Shown here piece by piece: positions 52,734 through 60,763 of a stretch of DNA of 64,000 nt. Under the pieces are notes generated by a model, which was not told where the DNA came from, did no database searches, and worked only from the letters and a program-made list of their open reading frames with translations. Location: NCBI RefSeq assembly GCF_015277855.1, contig NZ_CP063812.1, positions 310,001 to 374,000 on the forward strand. The letters run 5' to 3'. Both the position numbers and the translations under genes were made by a program. Source of the DNA: Microbacterium cremeum. Its GTDB lineage: Bacteria > Actinomycetota > Actinomycetes > Actinomycetales > Microbacteriaceae. How positions within the stretch are numbered: the first letter of the stretch is position 1; the number at the start of each line of letters is the position of its first letter.

Positions 52734-53575
52734 AGAGACTCCGCATCGAGCACCGGACCGGCTTCAGCTACCAGGGCGACGTGACCGCGTCGTACAACGA
52801 GGCGCGCATGCTGCCCGGGTCGACCGACAGCCAGTTCGTGCTCAACTCGTCGCTCGACATCGAGCCCTCGACCTCCGTCAATCAGTACGTCGACTACTTC
52901 GGCACCCGTGTCGCGGCGTTCGACGTGCTGTCGCCTCACACGGCACTGACGATCACGGCGCGCTCGCTGGTCGAGGTGCGCCCACGCCCGCTCGAGCACG
53001 TCGACGTCACCTGGGACGCGCTCGCTCGCGAGGTGAACCGCTCGGTCTCGACGGTCGAGCAGCTCACCCAGACGGGTCGAACGCGACCCCACCCCGAGGT
53101 GGCCGACCTCGCCCGGTCGATCGCGGCGCAGCACGACCGCCCCGGGCAGGCGGCGCACGCCATCGCCGTCGCGGTGGGGGATGCCGTCGAGTACATGCAC
53201 GGCATCACCGGCGTGCACTCCACCGCCAGTGATGCGTGGGAGTCGCGCAAGGGCGTGTGCCAGGACATCGCGCACATCACGCTCGGCGCCCTGCGCGAGG
53301 TGGGCATCCCGGCGCGTTACGTGTCTGGGTACCTGCATCCGCGCCCGTCCGCCGGGGTGGGCGTCGCCGTCACGGGCGAGTCGCACGCGTGGGTCGAGTG
53401 GTTCGCCGGCGAGTGGCAGGGGTTCGATCCGACGAACAACATCGAGATCGGCGACCGCCACGTGCTCGTCGGCCGCGGCCGTGACTACGGCGACGTGCCG
53501 CCCCTGCGCGGTGTGTACGCGGGACCGTTCAAGAGCAACCTGCACGTGAAGGTGACCATCACGCGCGAGGCGTAG
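52730..53575 (+). CDS. Transglutaminase-like cysteine peptidase family protein (COG1305)
   Basis: The 281-residue protein starts at ATG 52730. An N-terminal bacterial transglutaminase domain (RIEHRTGFSYQGDVTASYNEARMLP) precedes the catalytic core: Cys in SRKGVCQDIAHITLGALREVGIPARYVSGYL (about residue 182), His in SHAWVEWFAGEW and Asp in GFDPTNN. No signal peptide is present. It is the third member of the ATP-grasp/alpha-E/transglutaminase cassette, which Iyer and Aravind predicted to make and break peptide-type tags; the substrate remains unknown. Confidence 0.93.
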   Translation: MKRLRIEHRTGFSYQGDVTASYNEARMLPGSTDSQFVLNSSLDIEPSTSVNQYVDYFGTRVAAFDVLSPHTALTITARSLVEVRPRPLEHVDVTWDALAREVNRSVSTVEQLTQTGRTRPHPEVADLARSIAAQHDRPGQAAHAIAVAVGDAVEYMHGITGVHSTASDAWESRKGVCQDIAHITLGALREVGIPARYVSGYLHPRPSAGVGVAVTGESHAWVEWFAGEWQGFDPTNNIEIGDRHVLVGRGRDYGDVPPLRGVYAGPFKSNLHVKVTITREA

Positions 53576-53877
53576 CGGCCGGGTTCCGGCGGCGCGGCGC
53601 GCGCGACGGTCGACCGGTGCGTCCCTTCGCCGGATCCGGAGATCGGAGATCTCGTCCGTTTACCGGATCCGGAAATCGGAGACCGGGTCCCTTTGCCGGA
53701 TCCGGAAACCGGAGACCGGGTCCCTTCGCCGGATCCGGAAATCGGAGACCGGGCCCCTTTGCCGGATCCGGAAATCGGAGATCTGGCGGGTTTCCGGATG
53801 CTGGGGCTCGGCCAACTCCGGAAACTGTGCGCATGTCCGATTTCCGGATCCGGTGAACGCGCGCGGGGAGGACGGCG
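53576..53877. other. Gene-free spacer carrying the 33-bp repeat array
   Basis: Nothing in this 302-base gap looks like a gene. The short frames across it are by-products of a repeat whose period is a multiple of three and have no ribosome site. The content is the array at 53630-53853. Confidence 0.7.
53630..53853. repeat. Five-copy 33-bp tandem array plus one inverted copy
   Basis: The 10-bp palindrome CCGGATCCGG recurs at exactly 33-base steps at 53630, 53663, 53696, 53729 and 53762. The 23 bases between copies are nearly constant (AATCGGAGACCGGGTCCCTT core). A degenerate sixth start is at 53794. An inverted copy, TCCGATTTCCGGATCCGG, closes the array at 53836-53853 and can pair with any forward copy over up to 18 bp. 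Confidence 0.9.
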
Positions 53878-54882
53878 TCAGGCCCGGCGAGGCGCCGCGG
53901 TCGATCGGCGCACCTCGAGGCGCGGCTGGAACACGACGTCGTGCTCGGGCGTCGTTCCCGCGATGAGCGCCCGCATGCGTGCCCATGCCAGCGTGCCCAG
54001 CACCTCGTGAGGCACCGACGCCGTCGTCAGCGACGGCGACATGAACCGTGCGAACGGGATGTCGTCGAACCCGGTCACCGAGATGTCGTCGGGAACGCGG
54101 ATCCCGCTTTCGACGAGCCCGTGCACGAGGCCCACCGCAACCAGGTCGTTGAAGGCGAGCGCGGCGGTCGCCCGCGTGCGGATCACCGCGTCGACGGCTT
54201 CCAGCCCGTGCTCGCTGCCGGCGCCTCCGGCGACGCGTTCGACCGTGACTCCCTCGACCGAGCCCTGGAAGTCGGCGAGTCCCTGCAGCCGTCGCTCGTT
54301 CGCGACGCCGGCTGGGCCCTCGACATAGGCGAGTCGGCGGTGGCCGAGGCCGTGGAGGTGGCGGGCGAGCGCCTCGAACCCGCTGCGCGAGTCGACCGAG
54401 AGCGTGGGCGCCGTCACCGACGAGCTCGAACGGTTCATCAGCACCACAGGACCGAGCGTCGCAGTGGCGTGCACGAGGGAGTCTTCGGCCATGCGCGGCG
54501 CGCACAGCACGAGCGCGTCGCAGCGGCGGCGGATCTCGGCGGCGAGGAGCGGCTCGTCCTCGGCGGACTCGGCCGAGTCGGCGACGAGCACGCGGTAGCC
54601 TTCGGCGCCGGCGGCCTTGCTGAGGCCCGAGAGCACGGCCTGGAACGACGGGTTCGCGAGGTCGGGCACGAGGAAGCCGATGGCGTTCGTCTGCCCCAGC
54701 GCGAAGCTGCGGGCGAGATGGTTCGGCGAGTACTCCAGCTGCCGTGCCGACGCGCGCACCCGGTCGGCGATCTCGGGCGCCCCGAGGAAACGGTCGTTCA
54801 TGACGCGCGAAACAGTCGCCGGAGAGACGCCGGCATGCTGCGCGACCTCGGCGATCGTCGTCGCTTTGGTGCGTCTGACCAC
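53878..54882 (-). CDS. LacI-family transcriptional regulator of the GH5 regulon
   Basis: The 334-residue protein has the LacI helix-turn-helix (TTIAEVAQHAGVSPATVSRVMND) and a sensor domain (TNAIGFLVPDLANPSFQAVLSGLSKAAGAEGY). I chose GTG 54882, which has GAGGGGG 5 bases upstream; the ATG at 54900 would place that ribosome site inside the gene. It is divergent from the GH5 gene. The GAAASCGNTTTC sites at 54949, 55016, 59560 and 59725 are probably its operators, including one for its own promoter. Confidence 0.92.
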   Translation of the reverse strand: MVRRTKATTIAEVAQHAGVSPATVSRVMNDRFLGAPEIADRVRASARQLEYSPNHLARSFALGQTNAIGFLVPDLANPSFQAVLSGLSKAAGAEGYRVLVADSAESAEDEPLLAAEIRRRCDALVLCAPRMAEDSLVHATATLGPVVLMNRSSSSVTAPTLSVDSRSGFEALARHLHGLGHRRLAYVEGPAGVANERRLQGLADFQGSVEGVTVERVAGGAGSEHGLEAVDAVIRTRATAALAFNDLVAVGLVHGLVESGIRVPDDISVTGFDDIPFARFMSPSLTTASVPHEVLGTLAWARMRALIAGTTPEHDVVFQPRLEVRRSTAAPRRA

Positions 54883-54948
54883 GTGGACCCCCTCATGCAT
54901 GATGTCGGCATCGCCGTGCGATCCGGGCTGGTCCCATCCTAGAGGCGC

Positions 54949-54960
54949 GAAACCGCTTTC
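54949..54960. promoter_or_regulatory. LacI-type operator A, GAAACCGCTTTC
   Basis: This near-palindrome lies upstream of the LacI gene. It is identical to the site at 59560 and the reverse complement of the one at 59725. Confidence 0.75.
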
Positions 54961-55015
54961 AGCCGTCTTTCCGGGGCCAGAGTTTCACCGACTGCTCGCG
55001 ACTGCCCCTTCGTGA

Positions 55016-55036
55016 GAAAGCGATTTCTTGTACACT
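55016..55036 (+). promoter_or_regulatory. LacI-type operator B and leaderless -10 of the GH5 gene
   Basis: GAAAGCGATTTC (55016-55027) lies 3 bases before the -10 TACACT (55031-55036), which is 7 bases before the GTG at 55044. Repressor bound here would sit between -35 and -10. Confidence 0.75.
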
Positions 55037-55043
55037 CGAGCCC

Positions 55044-56444
55044 GTGCCCACGCAGCTCCAGCTTCTCACCGTCCGCGGAACCGACCTCGTGGACGAGGAC
55101 GGGAACGCGGTCCGACTCGCCGGCGTGGGCCTCGGCGGCTGGATGAACATGGAGAACTTCATCACCGGGTATCCCGGCAACGAGGAGGCGATCCGCCGCC
55201 TGCTGCTCGACCGGATGGGCCGCGAGGCGTACGACGCCTTCTTCGACGCGTTCCTCCGCGACTTCTTCGACGAGGCGGATGCCGCACATCTCGCCTCGCT
55301 CGGCATCAACAGCGTCCGCATCCCGTTCAACTACCGCCACTTCGAGGACGACCACGCGCCGTTCGAGCTGAAGGAGGAGGGTTTCGCCCGATTGGACCGC
55401 GTCGTCACACTGCTCGCGCGGCACGGCATCTACTCCATCCTCGACCTGCATGCGCTGCCCGGGCGCCAGAACCAGCACTGGCACAGCGACAACCCGACGC
55501 ACGTCGCAGAGTTCTGGAATCAGCGCCACTTCCAGGACCGCGTGGTCCACCTGTGGGAGGCGCTCGCCGACCGCTACAAGGATCGCCCGGAGGTCGCCGG
55601 CTACAACCCCGTCAACGAGCCGAGCGATCCGACGGGCGAGGTGCTTCCGGCCTTCTACGAGCGTCTCGAGCGCGCGATCCGCGCCGTCGACCCCCGGCAT
55701 GTGCTGTTCCTCGACGGCAACCGCTACTCGACGGACTTCGCGTTCCTCGACGCCCGTCCCGAGCCCTTGCCCAACACCGTCTACACCGCGCACGACTACG
55801 CGCTGCCGGGAATCGCGCGCGCGACCGCGTACCCGGGCGTCACGCGGGGCGAGTACTTCGACCGGTCGGTCGTGGAGCAGACCTTCCTCCGCCGCACCGA
55901 GTACATGCGACGCACGGGCACGCCGATCTGGATCGGGGAGTTCGGCCCGGTGTACTCGCGCGACCGGTCGCAGGACGCGTGGCGCCTCCGGCTCCTGCAG
56001 GATCAGCTCGGAATCTACCGCGAGCACGGCGCCGGATGGGCGCTGTGGACCTACAAGGACATCGGATTGCAGGGGCTCGTCCACGCCGCTGACGACAGCC
56101 CATACCTCGCGCTCGTCGGCGAGCTCGTCGAGAAGAAGGCGCGCCTCGGCGTCGACTCGTGGGGCGGGTCGGATGCCGGGATCCGCGGCATCCTCGACCC
56201 CATCGACGGCCTCTTCGACCGGGAGTTCCCGGACTACGCACCGTATCCGTGGGGGCGTCAACCCCACATCGCGGTGCTCGTGCGTCACATCCTGCTCGCC
56301 GAACCCCTCGCCGAGCAGTTCGCCGACCGGTTCCGCGGCGTGAGTCCCTCGCGGGCCGGAGAGCTCGCCGCGTCGTTCCGGTTCGACCGGTGCGACGAGC
56401 GCGTCGGCCTCTCAGAGGTGTTGCGCACGCACCTGCGCGGATAG
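55044..56444 (+). CDS. Cytosolic GH5-family glycoside hydrolase
   Basis: The 466-residue (beta/alpha)8 hydrolase has the acid/base Glu in NPVNEPSDP (E192) and the nucleophile Glu in WIGEFGPVYSRD (E299). Other GH5 features are GVGLGGWMNMENFI, GINSVRIPFNYRHF, ILDLHALPGRQN and WALWTYKDIG. The start is a leaderless GTG. There is no signal peptide, so it acts on imported oligosaccharides. The N-terminal GGWMNMENF resembles exo-beta-1,3-glucanase-like GH5 members; beta-glucan fragments are a possible substrate (inference). About 100 residues after the barrel are extra. Confidence 0.9.
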   Translation: MPTQLQLLTVRGTDLVDEDGNAVRLAGVGLGGWMNMENFITGYPGNEEAIRRLLLDRMGREAYDAFFDAFLRDFFDEADAAHLASLGINSVRIPFNYRHFEDDHAPFELKEEGFARLDRVVTLLARHGIYSILDLHALPGRQNQHWHSDNPTHVAEFWNQRHFQDRVVHLWEALADRYKDRPEVAGYNPVNEPSDPTGEVLPAFYERLERAIRAVDPRHVLFLDGNRYSTDFAFLDARPEPLPNTVYTAHDYALPGIARATAYPGVTRGEYFDRSVVEQTFLRRTEYMRRTGTPIWIGEFGPVYSRDRSQDAWRLRLLQDQLGIYREHGAGWALWTYKDIGLQGLVHAADDSPYLALVGELVEKKARLGVDSWGGSDAGIRGILDPIDGLFDREFPDYAPYPWGRQPHIAVLVRHILLAEPLAEQFADRFRGVSPSRAGELAASFRFDRCDERVGLSEVLRTHLRG

Positions 56445-56446
56445 GG

Positions 56447-58069
56447 TCACGCCTGCGGCGGGATGAACCCGGGCGTCGTCCGCACGCCGCTGCCGAGCGC
56501 GAGCCGCTCGTTCGGCCCGAGTGACAGCTCGCGCGCACCGCCCGGTGTCTCGAGGCGTCCCGTGACAGTTCGTCCCGCGAGCCCGACCACCGCGATCGGC
56601 CGGCCCGCGGCATCCGTCACCACGCGCCAGCCCCGCGGGAACGACACGTGTGGTGAGCCGTCGCGCAGCACGACCACGCGTTCGTCGTCGGCCGCGAGCT
56701 CGAAGCGCACGCCGTGCACCTCGCGCGAGTACGCGACGGCGATCGCCGAGGCGCCGTGTTCGAGCCTGGTCGGAGACATGCCGCTGAACCACAGCTCTCC
56801 GTCGGGCCTCGGCAGGATGCCGAAGTGACGCTCGACTGCGTCGAGCAGCCACAGGATCGCCGGGGAGTACTGCTCGGTGAAGCCGGGTGCGCCGCTCCAC
56901 GGGTCGAGGCACTGCGGAAAGCGATCGGCGGATGCGAGCGCGCCGAGCACCGAGCTCGCCGTGAGTGCGAGCTCGGCCACCCTGCCGTGGACCTCGAACG
57001 GATGCGGCGCCCGCAGGAGGCTGAGGAAGTTGACCGGCCCGCCCCACGAGTTGCGTGACGCGTCCGCGTCGAACCGCGGATCGTCGAGGGCGACCGAGGT
57101 GAATCCGTACGGCGAGAGGAACTTGCGCGTGTGCATCAGGTAGCGCTCGAGCGCGGCCGCGAAGAACTCGTCGTCGCCGATCTCGCACTCCAGCACCCGC
57201 AGCAGCACGTCGGTCTGGACGCGGCGCAGCTGTCCTTGCCCGTCGCGATCGTAGAACGTGGCGTCCGCCTCGTCCCAGCACTGGGCGAAGAGGGCGTCGA
57301 CGGATGCCGCGGCTGCGGCCCGCCACGGCGCGCCGTCTTCGCCGAGCTCCTCGGCGATGCGCGCCAGGTACGAGCGCTGCGCGGCGACGTTGGCCGTGAG
57401 GTCGGGGGCGACGAACGGCAGGAGCGGATTCGTCGCATCGACGAAGCGGGCATCGCCCCGGGGGCGGTCGGGCACGAACCAGAACCGCGGCGAGAGGTCA
57501 TGGCCGGTGTCGAACGTGCCGAACGCCTCCACCGCGCCGGTCCCGCGCGTGTCGCGGAACGCGGCGAGCCAGCGGTCGGCCCGCGACATCGCGTCGTACA
57601 TCCGCTGGAGGAATCCGCGGTCGCGACCGGTGAGCAGGTAGTGGTTCCAGACGGTGCGCGCGAACGGCGTGACCAGCTGGATCTGCGAGAACCCGGGTCC
57701 GTCGTCGGTGACCTTGTAGGGGAGAAGCCCGTCGTCACGCTGCAGCTCGGCGAACTGCTCCTGCGTCGCCCGGGCGATCGGCGGCGCGAAACGCGTCAGG
57801 ACCTCGGCGCTGATCGACGCGGTGCTCTCGATCCACGTGCCGGGGTACACGCCCCCTTCGGTGAGTACCGGCAGATCCGCGCCGCTGAGAGTGCGCACGC
57901 ACCCCTCCAGCTCGGTGACGGCGTCGTGCCAGCGGCGCTCCAGCGTGCCCCCGACGGCGGCGAACCCGATGCCGCCCGCCGCGAGCGCGTCGCGTAGCGG
58001 GCCGGATGCCGTCCTCGTGTGACCGGGTCCCGTGCGCAGGTGCGCGAGGGCGGTCTCGATCGGGGTCAT
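56447..58069 (-). CDS. MGH1/GH63-like (alpha/alpha)6-barrel glycoside hydrolase
   Basis: The 540-residue protein is rich in paired helices with aromatic loops: TEGGVYPGTWIESTASISAEVLTRFAP, DGLLPYKVTDDGPGFSQIQLVTPFARTVWNHYLLTGRD, QCWDEADATFYDRDGQ, SRNSWGGPVNFLSLL and GFTEQYSPAILWLLDAVERHFG. These resemble trehalase/GH63/MGH1-like barrels. An 80-residue beta domain ends the chain. No signal peptide is visible. ATG 58069 has AGGAGGAG upstream; the longer frame to 58138 would run through the intercistronic hairpin. It is the second gene of the SBP operon, so it probably processes the same imported glycan. The exact family is uncertain. Confidence 0.7.
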   Translation of the reverse strand: MTPIETALAHLRTGPGHTRTASGPLRDALAAGGIGFAAVGGTLERRWHDAVTELEGCVRTLSGADLPVLTEGGVYPGTWIESTASISAEVLTRFAPPIARATQEQFAELQRDDGLLPYKVTDDGPGFSQIQLVTPFARTVWNHYLLTGRDRGFLQRMYDAMSRADRWLAAFRDTRGTGAVEAFGTFDTGHDLSPRFWFVPDRPRGDARFVDATNPLLPFVAPDLTANVAAQRSYLARIAEELGEDGAPWRAAAAASVDALFAQCWDEADATFYDRDGQGQLRRVQTDVLLRVLECEIGDDEFFAAALERYLMHTRKFLSPYGFTSVALDDPRFDADASRNSWGGPVNFLSLLRAPHPFEVHGRVAELALTASSVLGALASADRFPQCLDPWSGAPGFTEQYSPAILWLLDAVERHFGILPRPDGELWFSGMSPTRLEHGASAIAVAYSREVHGVRFELAADDERVVVLRDGSPHVSFPRGWRVVTDAAGRPIAVVGLAGRTVTGRLETPGGARELSLGPNERLALGSGVRTTPGFIPPQA

Positions 58070-58109
58070 CGTGGGCTCCTCCTGCCGCAAAGTCTGCCCG
58101 CGGGAACGT

Positions 58110-58139
58110 CGTGGGCGGCCCCCGAGGGAGCCGCCCACG
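58110..58139 (-). promoter_or_regulatory. Intercistronic hairpin between SBP and glycosidase genes
   Basis: CGTGGGCGGC (58110-58119) and GCCGCCCACG (58130-58139) form a perfect 10-bp stem with a 10-base loop. It starts 15 bases past the binding-protein stop. Its placement matches the hairpins after the other two binding-protein genes. Confidence 0.75.
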
Positions 58140-58153
58140 ACGCTCGGGTGGTG

Positions 58154-59470
58154 TCAGTCGCTCTCGAGCGAGGCCGACAACTCGTCGACCCACTGCTGCG
58201 CGCCGTCGGCTGCCGAGGTGCTGCCGAACAGGATGTCGGACTCGATGCGCTGCGACAGCTCGTTGAGGATCGCGCCGCCGGCAGGCTGCGGCGGGGCGAC
58301 GACGCCGACCTCGAGGACCCGCTGCAGGTACTCGGCCGCCTTGGCGTCGGCGGGGGCGAGCAGCGGCTCGACGACCTCCAGCGTGGCAGGGTTGAACGGC
58401 AGACCGCGGTTGGCGAGGATGATCTCGGCAGCCTCCGGCTGGTTCAGCAGCCAGTCGACCAGCAGCGCCGCGGCTTCCGGGTGCTCGGTCTCGGCCGCGA
58501 TGGACCAGAACTGCGACGGCAGCACCGCGACACCCGAGAGGTCGGTCGAGGTGGGGGGCGTGAGGATCTCGACCTCGGTCCCCGTGCCGGCCTCGTATGC
58601 CCCGATCTGGTTGCTGTACGAGAAGGTCATGCCCGCCTTGCCCGTGCCGAACAGCGTGAGGTCGGGCGTGACGTTCCAATGCTCGACGATCACCGACGGG
58701 TCGGGCAGACCGCCGTCGGCGACCAGTTCCTGCTCCATCTCGTACCACTGCTGGATGGTGTCGGCATCGACCGCGAGGTCGCCGTCCCAGTCGTAGATCC
58801 CGGTGTCGGTGTACTGCGCGACGTACGTGCCGAGGATGTCCTGGACGCGAAGGTCGAGTCCGACGATCCCGTCGCCCGCGTTCGCCGAGATCTCGTTCGC
58901 GATCTCGACGAAGTCCTCCCAGGTCCACGAGGCGTCGGGCAGGTCGACGCCTGCCTGCTCGAACACGGCCGGGTTGACCAGCACGCCGATTGCATTCCCG
59001 CCGGTGGGAAGCCCGTAGAGCGTGTCGTCGACGGTGGCACTGGTCAGTGTGAAGTCGGCGTAGGCGTCGGTGGGGAGGTACTCGCTCACCGTGGCGAGGT
59101 CGAGCAGGGTGCCGGCGTCGCCGTACTCCTGGGGCTTGGCGCCGCCGAGCGCGAACACATCGGGCGCCGTACCCGACGCGAAGTCGGTGGCAAGCCGGTT
59201 GAAGAGGTCGTCGGGCGCGCCGACGGGCTCCTCGACGACCGTGATGTTCGGGTACTCCTCCTCGAACAGGTCGATGGCCTCGGCCATGATGGCGGCCCGC
59301 TCGTCGTTGCCCCACCACGCGATGTGGAGCTCGATCTCCTCGTCGGGGTCGAAGCCGTCGGACGCCTCTGGCGTGCCGCCTCCAGCGGAGCATCCGGCGA
59401 GGGCGAGCGTGGCGGCGAGGGTGGTGATCACGGCGGTCCGGGCCGCGGTGGATCGTGCTGAACGCGTCAT
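58154..59470 (-). CDS. Sugar ABC transporter substrate-binding lipoprotein
   Basis: The 438-residue protein has a lipobox LALAGCSAGG (about 21-30) and a family-1 solute-binding domain (IELHIAWWGNDERAAIMAEAIDLFEEEYPNI, LATDFASGTAPDVFALGGAKPQEY, LYGLPTGGNAIGVLVNPAVFEQAGVDLP). AGAGAGGCGCA precedes the ATG. It is divergent from its permeases, and both sides carry the GAAASCGGTTTC operator, so uptake is controlled by one LacI protein. Confidence 0.94.
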   Translation of the reverse strand: MTRSARSTAARTAVITTLAATLALAGCSAGGGTPEASDGFDPDEEIELHIAWWGNDERAAIMAEAIDLFEEEYPNITVVEEPVGAPDDLFNRLATDFASGTAPDVFALGGAKPQEYGDAGTLLDLATVSEYLPTDAYADFTLTSATVDDTLYGLPTGGNAIGVLVNPAVFEQAGVDLPDASWTWEDFVEIANEISANAGDGIVGLDLRVQDILGTYVAQYTDTGIYDWDGDLAVDADTIQQWYEMEQELVADGGLPDPSVIVEHWNVTPDLTLFGTGKAGMTFSYSNQIGAYEAGTGTEVEILTPPTSTDLSGVAVLPSQFWSIAAETEHPEAAALLVDWLLNQPEAAEIILANRGLPFNPATLEVVEPLLAPADAKAAEYLQRVLEVGVVAPPQPAGGAILNELSQRIESDILFGSTSAADGAQQWVDELSASLESD

Positions 59471-59559
59471 TGCGCCTCTCTTCGTGTCGAGTGCATGCCG
59501 TCGTCGTCGGCGACGGACAGTCAGCGAGCGGTCTGGCAGCTCGCTGCGCGGTATCTCAA

Positions 59560-59604
59560 GAAACCGCTTTCACGGAAAGTAGCAGGACCGTGACTGCCTG
59601 TCAA
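59560..59604 (-). promoter_or_regulatory. Promoter and operator C of the SBP-glycosidase operon
   Basis: Minus strand: -35 TTGACA (59599-59604), 17-base spacer, -10 TACTTT (59576-59581), then GAAAGCGGTTTC (59560-59571) at the start point. This is the best-formed sigma-70-type promoter in the window, directly blocked by the LacI-type site. Confidence 0.85.
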
Positions 59605-59724
59605 TTGTTGTTGTCGGCTCGTTATCTGCCAGAACCGTGTCGACGGGCGGCGGCATCGCCAGTTCGGCGCGATGACGGGGTTTGACGTCGGATCGCCGTT
59701 GGGTGATACTTGACCGACCCACGT

Positions 59725-59736
59725 GAAAGCGGTTTC
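59725..59736. promoter_or_regulatory. LacI-type operator D, GAAAGCGGTTTC
   Basis: This site lies 38 bases before the permease start codon and would overlap the -10 region of a promoter using TTGACC at 59709-59714. Confidence 0.75.
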
Positions 59737-59773
59737 TCCGCTGAAGGGTTCAGTCGTAGACGAGGAGGTCTCC

Positions 59774-60718
59774 GTGAGCAGTATCGGCGAGCTGCGAAAG
59801 ATCGCGCGCCGGCCGCGCGGCACAGCAGGAGCGGCGAGCAAGAGCGCCTACCCCGACAACAAAGCGGGCTATCTGTTCCTCGCGCCCTGGCTGATCGGCC
59901 TTGTCGTCTTCACCATCGGCCCGATGCTCGCGTCGTTGTTCCTCGCGTTCACCGACTACAACCTCTTGCAGCCGCCGGAGTGGTCCGGGCTCGACAACGT
60001 CGCCCGCATGATGGGCGATGCGCGCCTGTGGAACTCGCTGCGCGTCACGCTCGTGTATGTGCTCGTGTCGGTGCCGCTGCAGCTGGCACTCGCGCTCGCG
60101 GTGGCCGTGCTGCTCGACCGGGGCATGCGAGGACTCGCGTTCTACAGGTCCGTGTTCTACCTGCCGAGTCTGCTGGGCGGGTCGGTCGCGATCGCCATCC
60201 TGTGGCGCCAGGTGTTCGGCAAGGAGGGCATCGTCAACGGGTTCCTCGCCTGGTTCGGCATCGAGGGTCCCGGCTGGATCTCGCACCCCGACTATGCCCT
60301 CGCGACGATCATCATCCTCCACGTGTGGACGTTCGGCTCGCCGATGGTGATCTTCCTCGCAGGGCTCCGCCAGATCCCCGAGATGTACTACGAGGCGGCG
60401 CAGGTCGACGGGGCCGGGCGCGTGCGCCGCTTCTTCTCGATCACGTTCCCGCTACTGACGCCGATCATCTTCTTCAACCTGGTGCTGCAGATCATCTTCG
60501 CGTTCCAGTCGTTCACGCAGGCCTACATCGTCTCGGGCGGCACCGGCGGGCCGTCGGACTCGACCATGTTCTTCACGCTCTACCTGTACAAGCAGGCGTT
60601 CACCGAGCTGAACATGGGCTACGCGTCGGCGATGGCCTGGTTCCTGCTCGTCATCATCGCGGGATTCACCGCGTTCAACTTCTGGCTCTCGAAGTACTGG
60701 GTCTTCTATGACGACTGA
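59774..60718 (+). CDS. Sugar ABC transporter permease (MalF type)
   Basis: The 314-residue protein starts at GTG 59774 behind GAGGAGG; the GTG at 59723 precedes operator D and is rejected. Six membrane helices and the EAA loop YEAAQVDGAGRVRRFFSITFPLLTPII (about 200-226) are visible. It pairs with the next permease and the divergent binding protein. No ATPase gene is present. Confidence 0.94.
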   Translation: MSSIGELRKIARRPRGTAGAASKSAYPDNKAGYLFLAPWLIGLVVFTIGPMLASLFLAFTDYNLLQPPEWSGLDNVARMMGDARLWNSLRVTLVYVLVSVPLQLALALAVAVLLDRGMRGLAFYRSVFYLPSLLGGSVAIAILWRQVFGKEGIVNGFLAWFGIEGPGWISHPDYALATIIILHVWTFGSPMVIFLAGLRQIPEMYYEAAQVDGAGRVRRFFSITFPLLTPIIFFNLVLQIIFAFQSFTQAYIVSGGTGGPSDSTMFFTLYLYKQAFTELNMGYASAMAWFLLVIIAGFTAFNFWLSKYWVFYDD

Positions 60719-60763
60719 TCACCGGACCCCGGCATCCCACCCGCTCGACGAAGAGGCACGCCC

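Larger units (their letters stand above)
59471..59773. other. Divergent regulatory region between SBP and permease operons
   Basis: This 303-base gap has no gene. It holds the minus-strand promoter and operator C near 59560-59604. On the plus strand it holds a TTGACC -35 candidate at 59709-59714, operator D at 59725-59736 and the GAGGAGG ribosome site of the permease at about 59762. The middle (59605-59700) shows nothing recognisable. Confidence 0.6.

Noticed and set aside
49929..53575. ATP-grasp, alpha-E and transglutaminase trio as a new system
   Set aside because: This cassette has been described by comparative genomics; only its disrupted junctions are unusual here.
53630..53853. CRISPR-like array
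   Set aside because: Copies are directly tandem with nearly identical 23-base intervals, so there are no unique spacers, and no cas gene is present.
53617..53856. Plus-strand frame encoding GNRRPGPFAGS repeats, and a minus-strand counterpart
   Set aside because: The frames are open only because the 33-bp period is a multiple of three. There is no ribosome site and no leaderless box.
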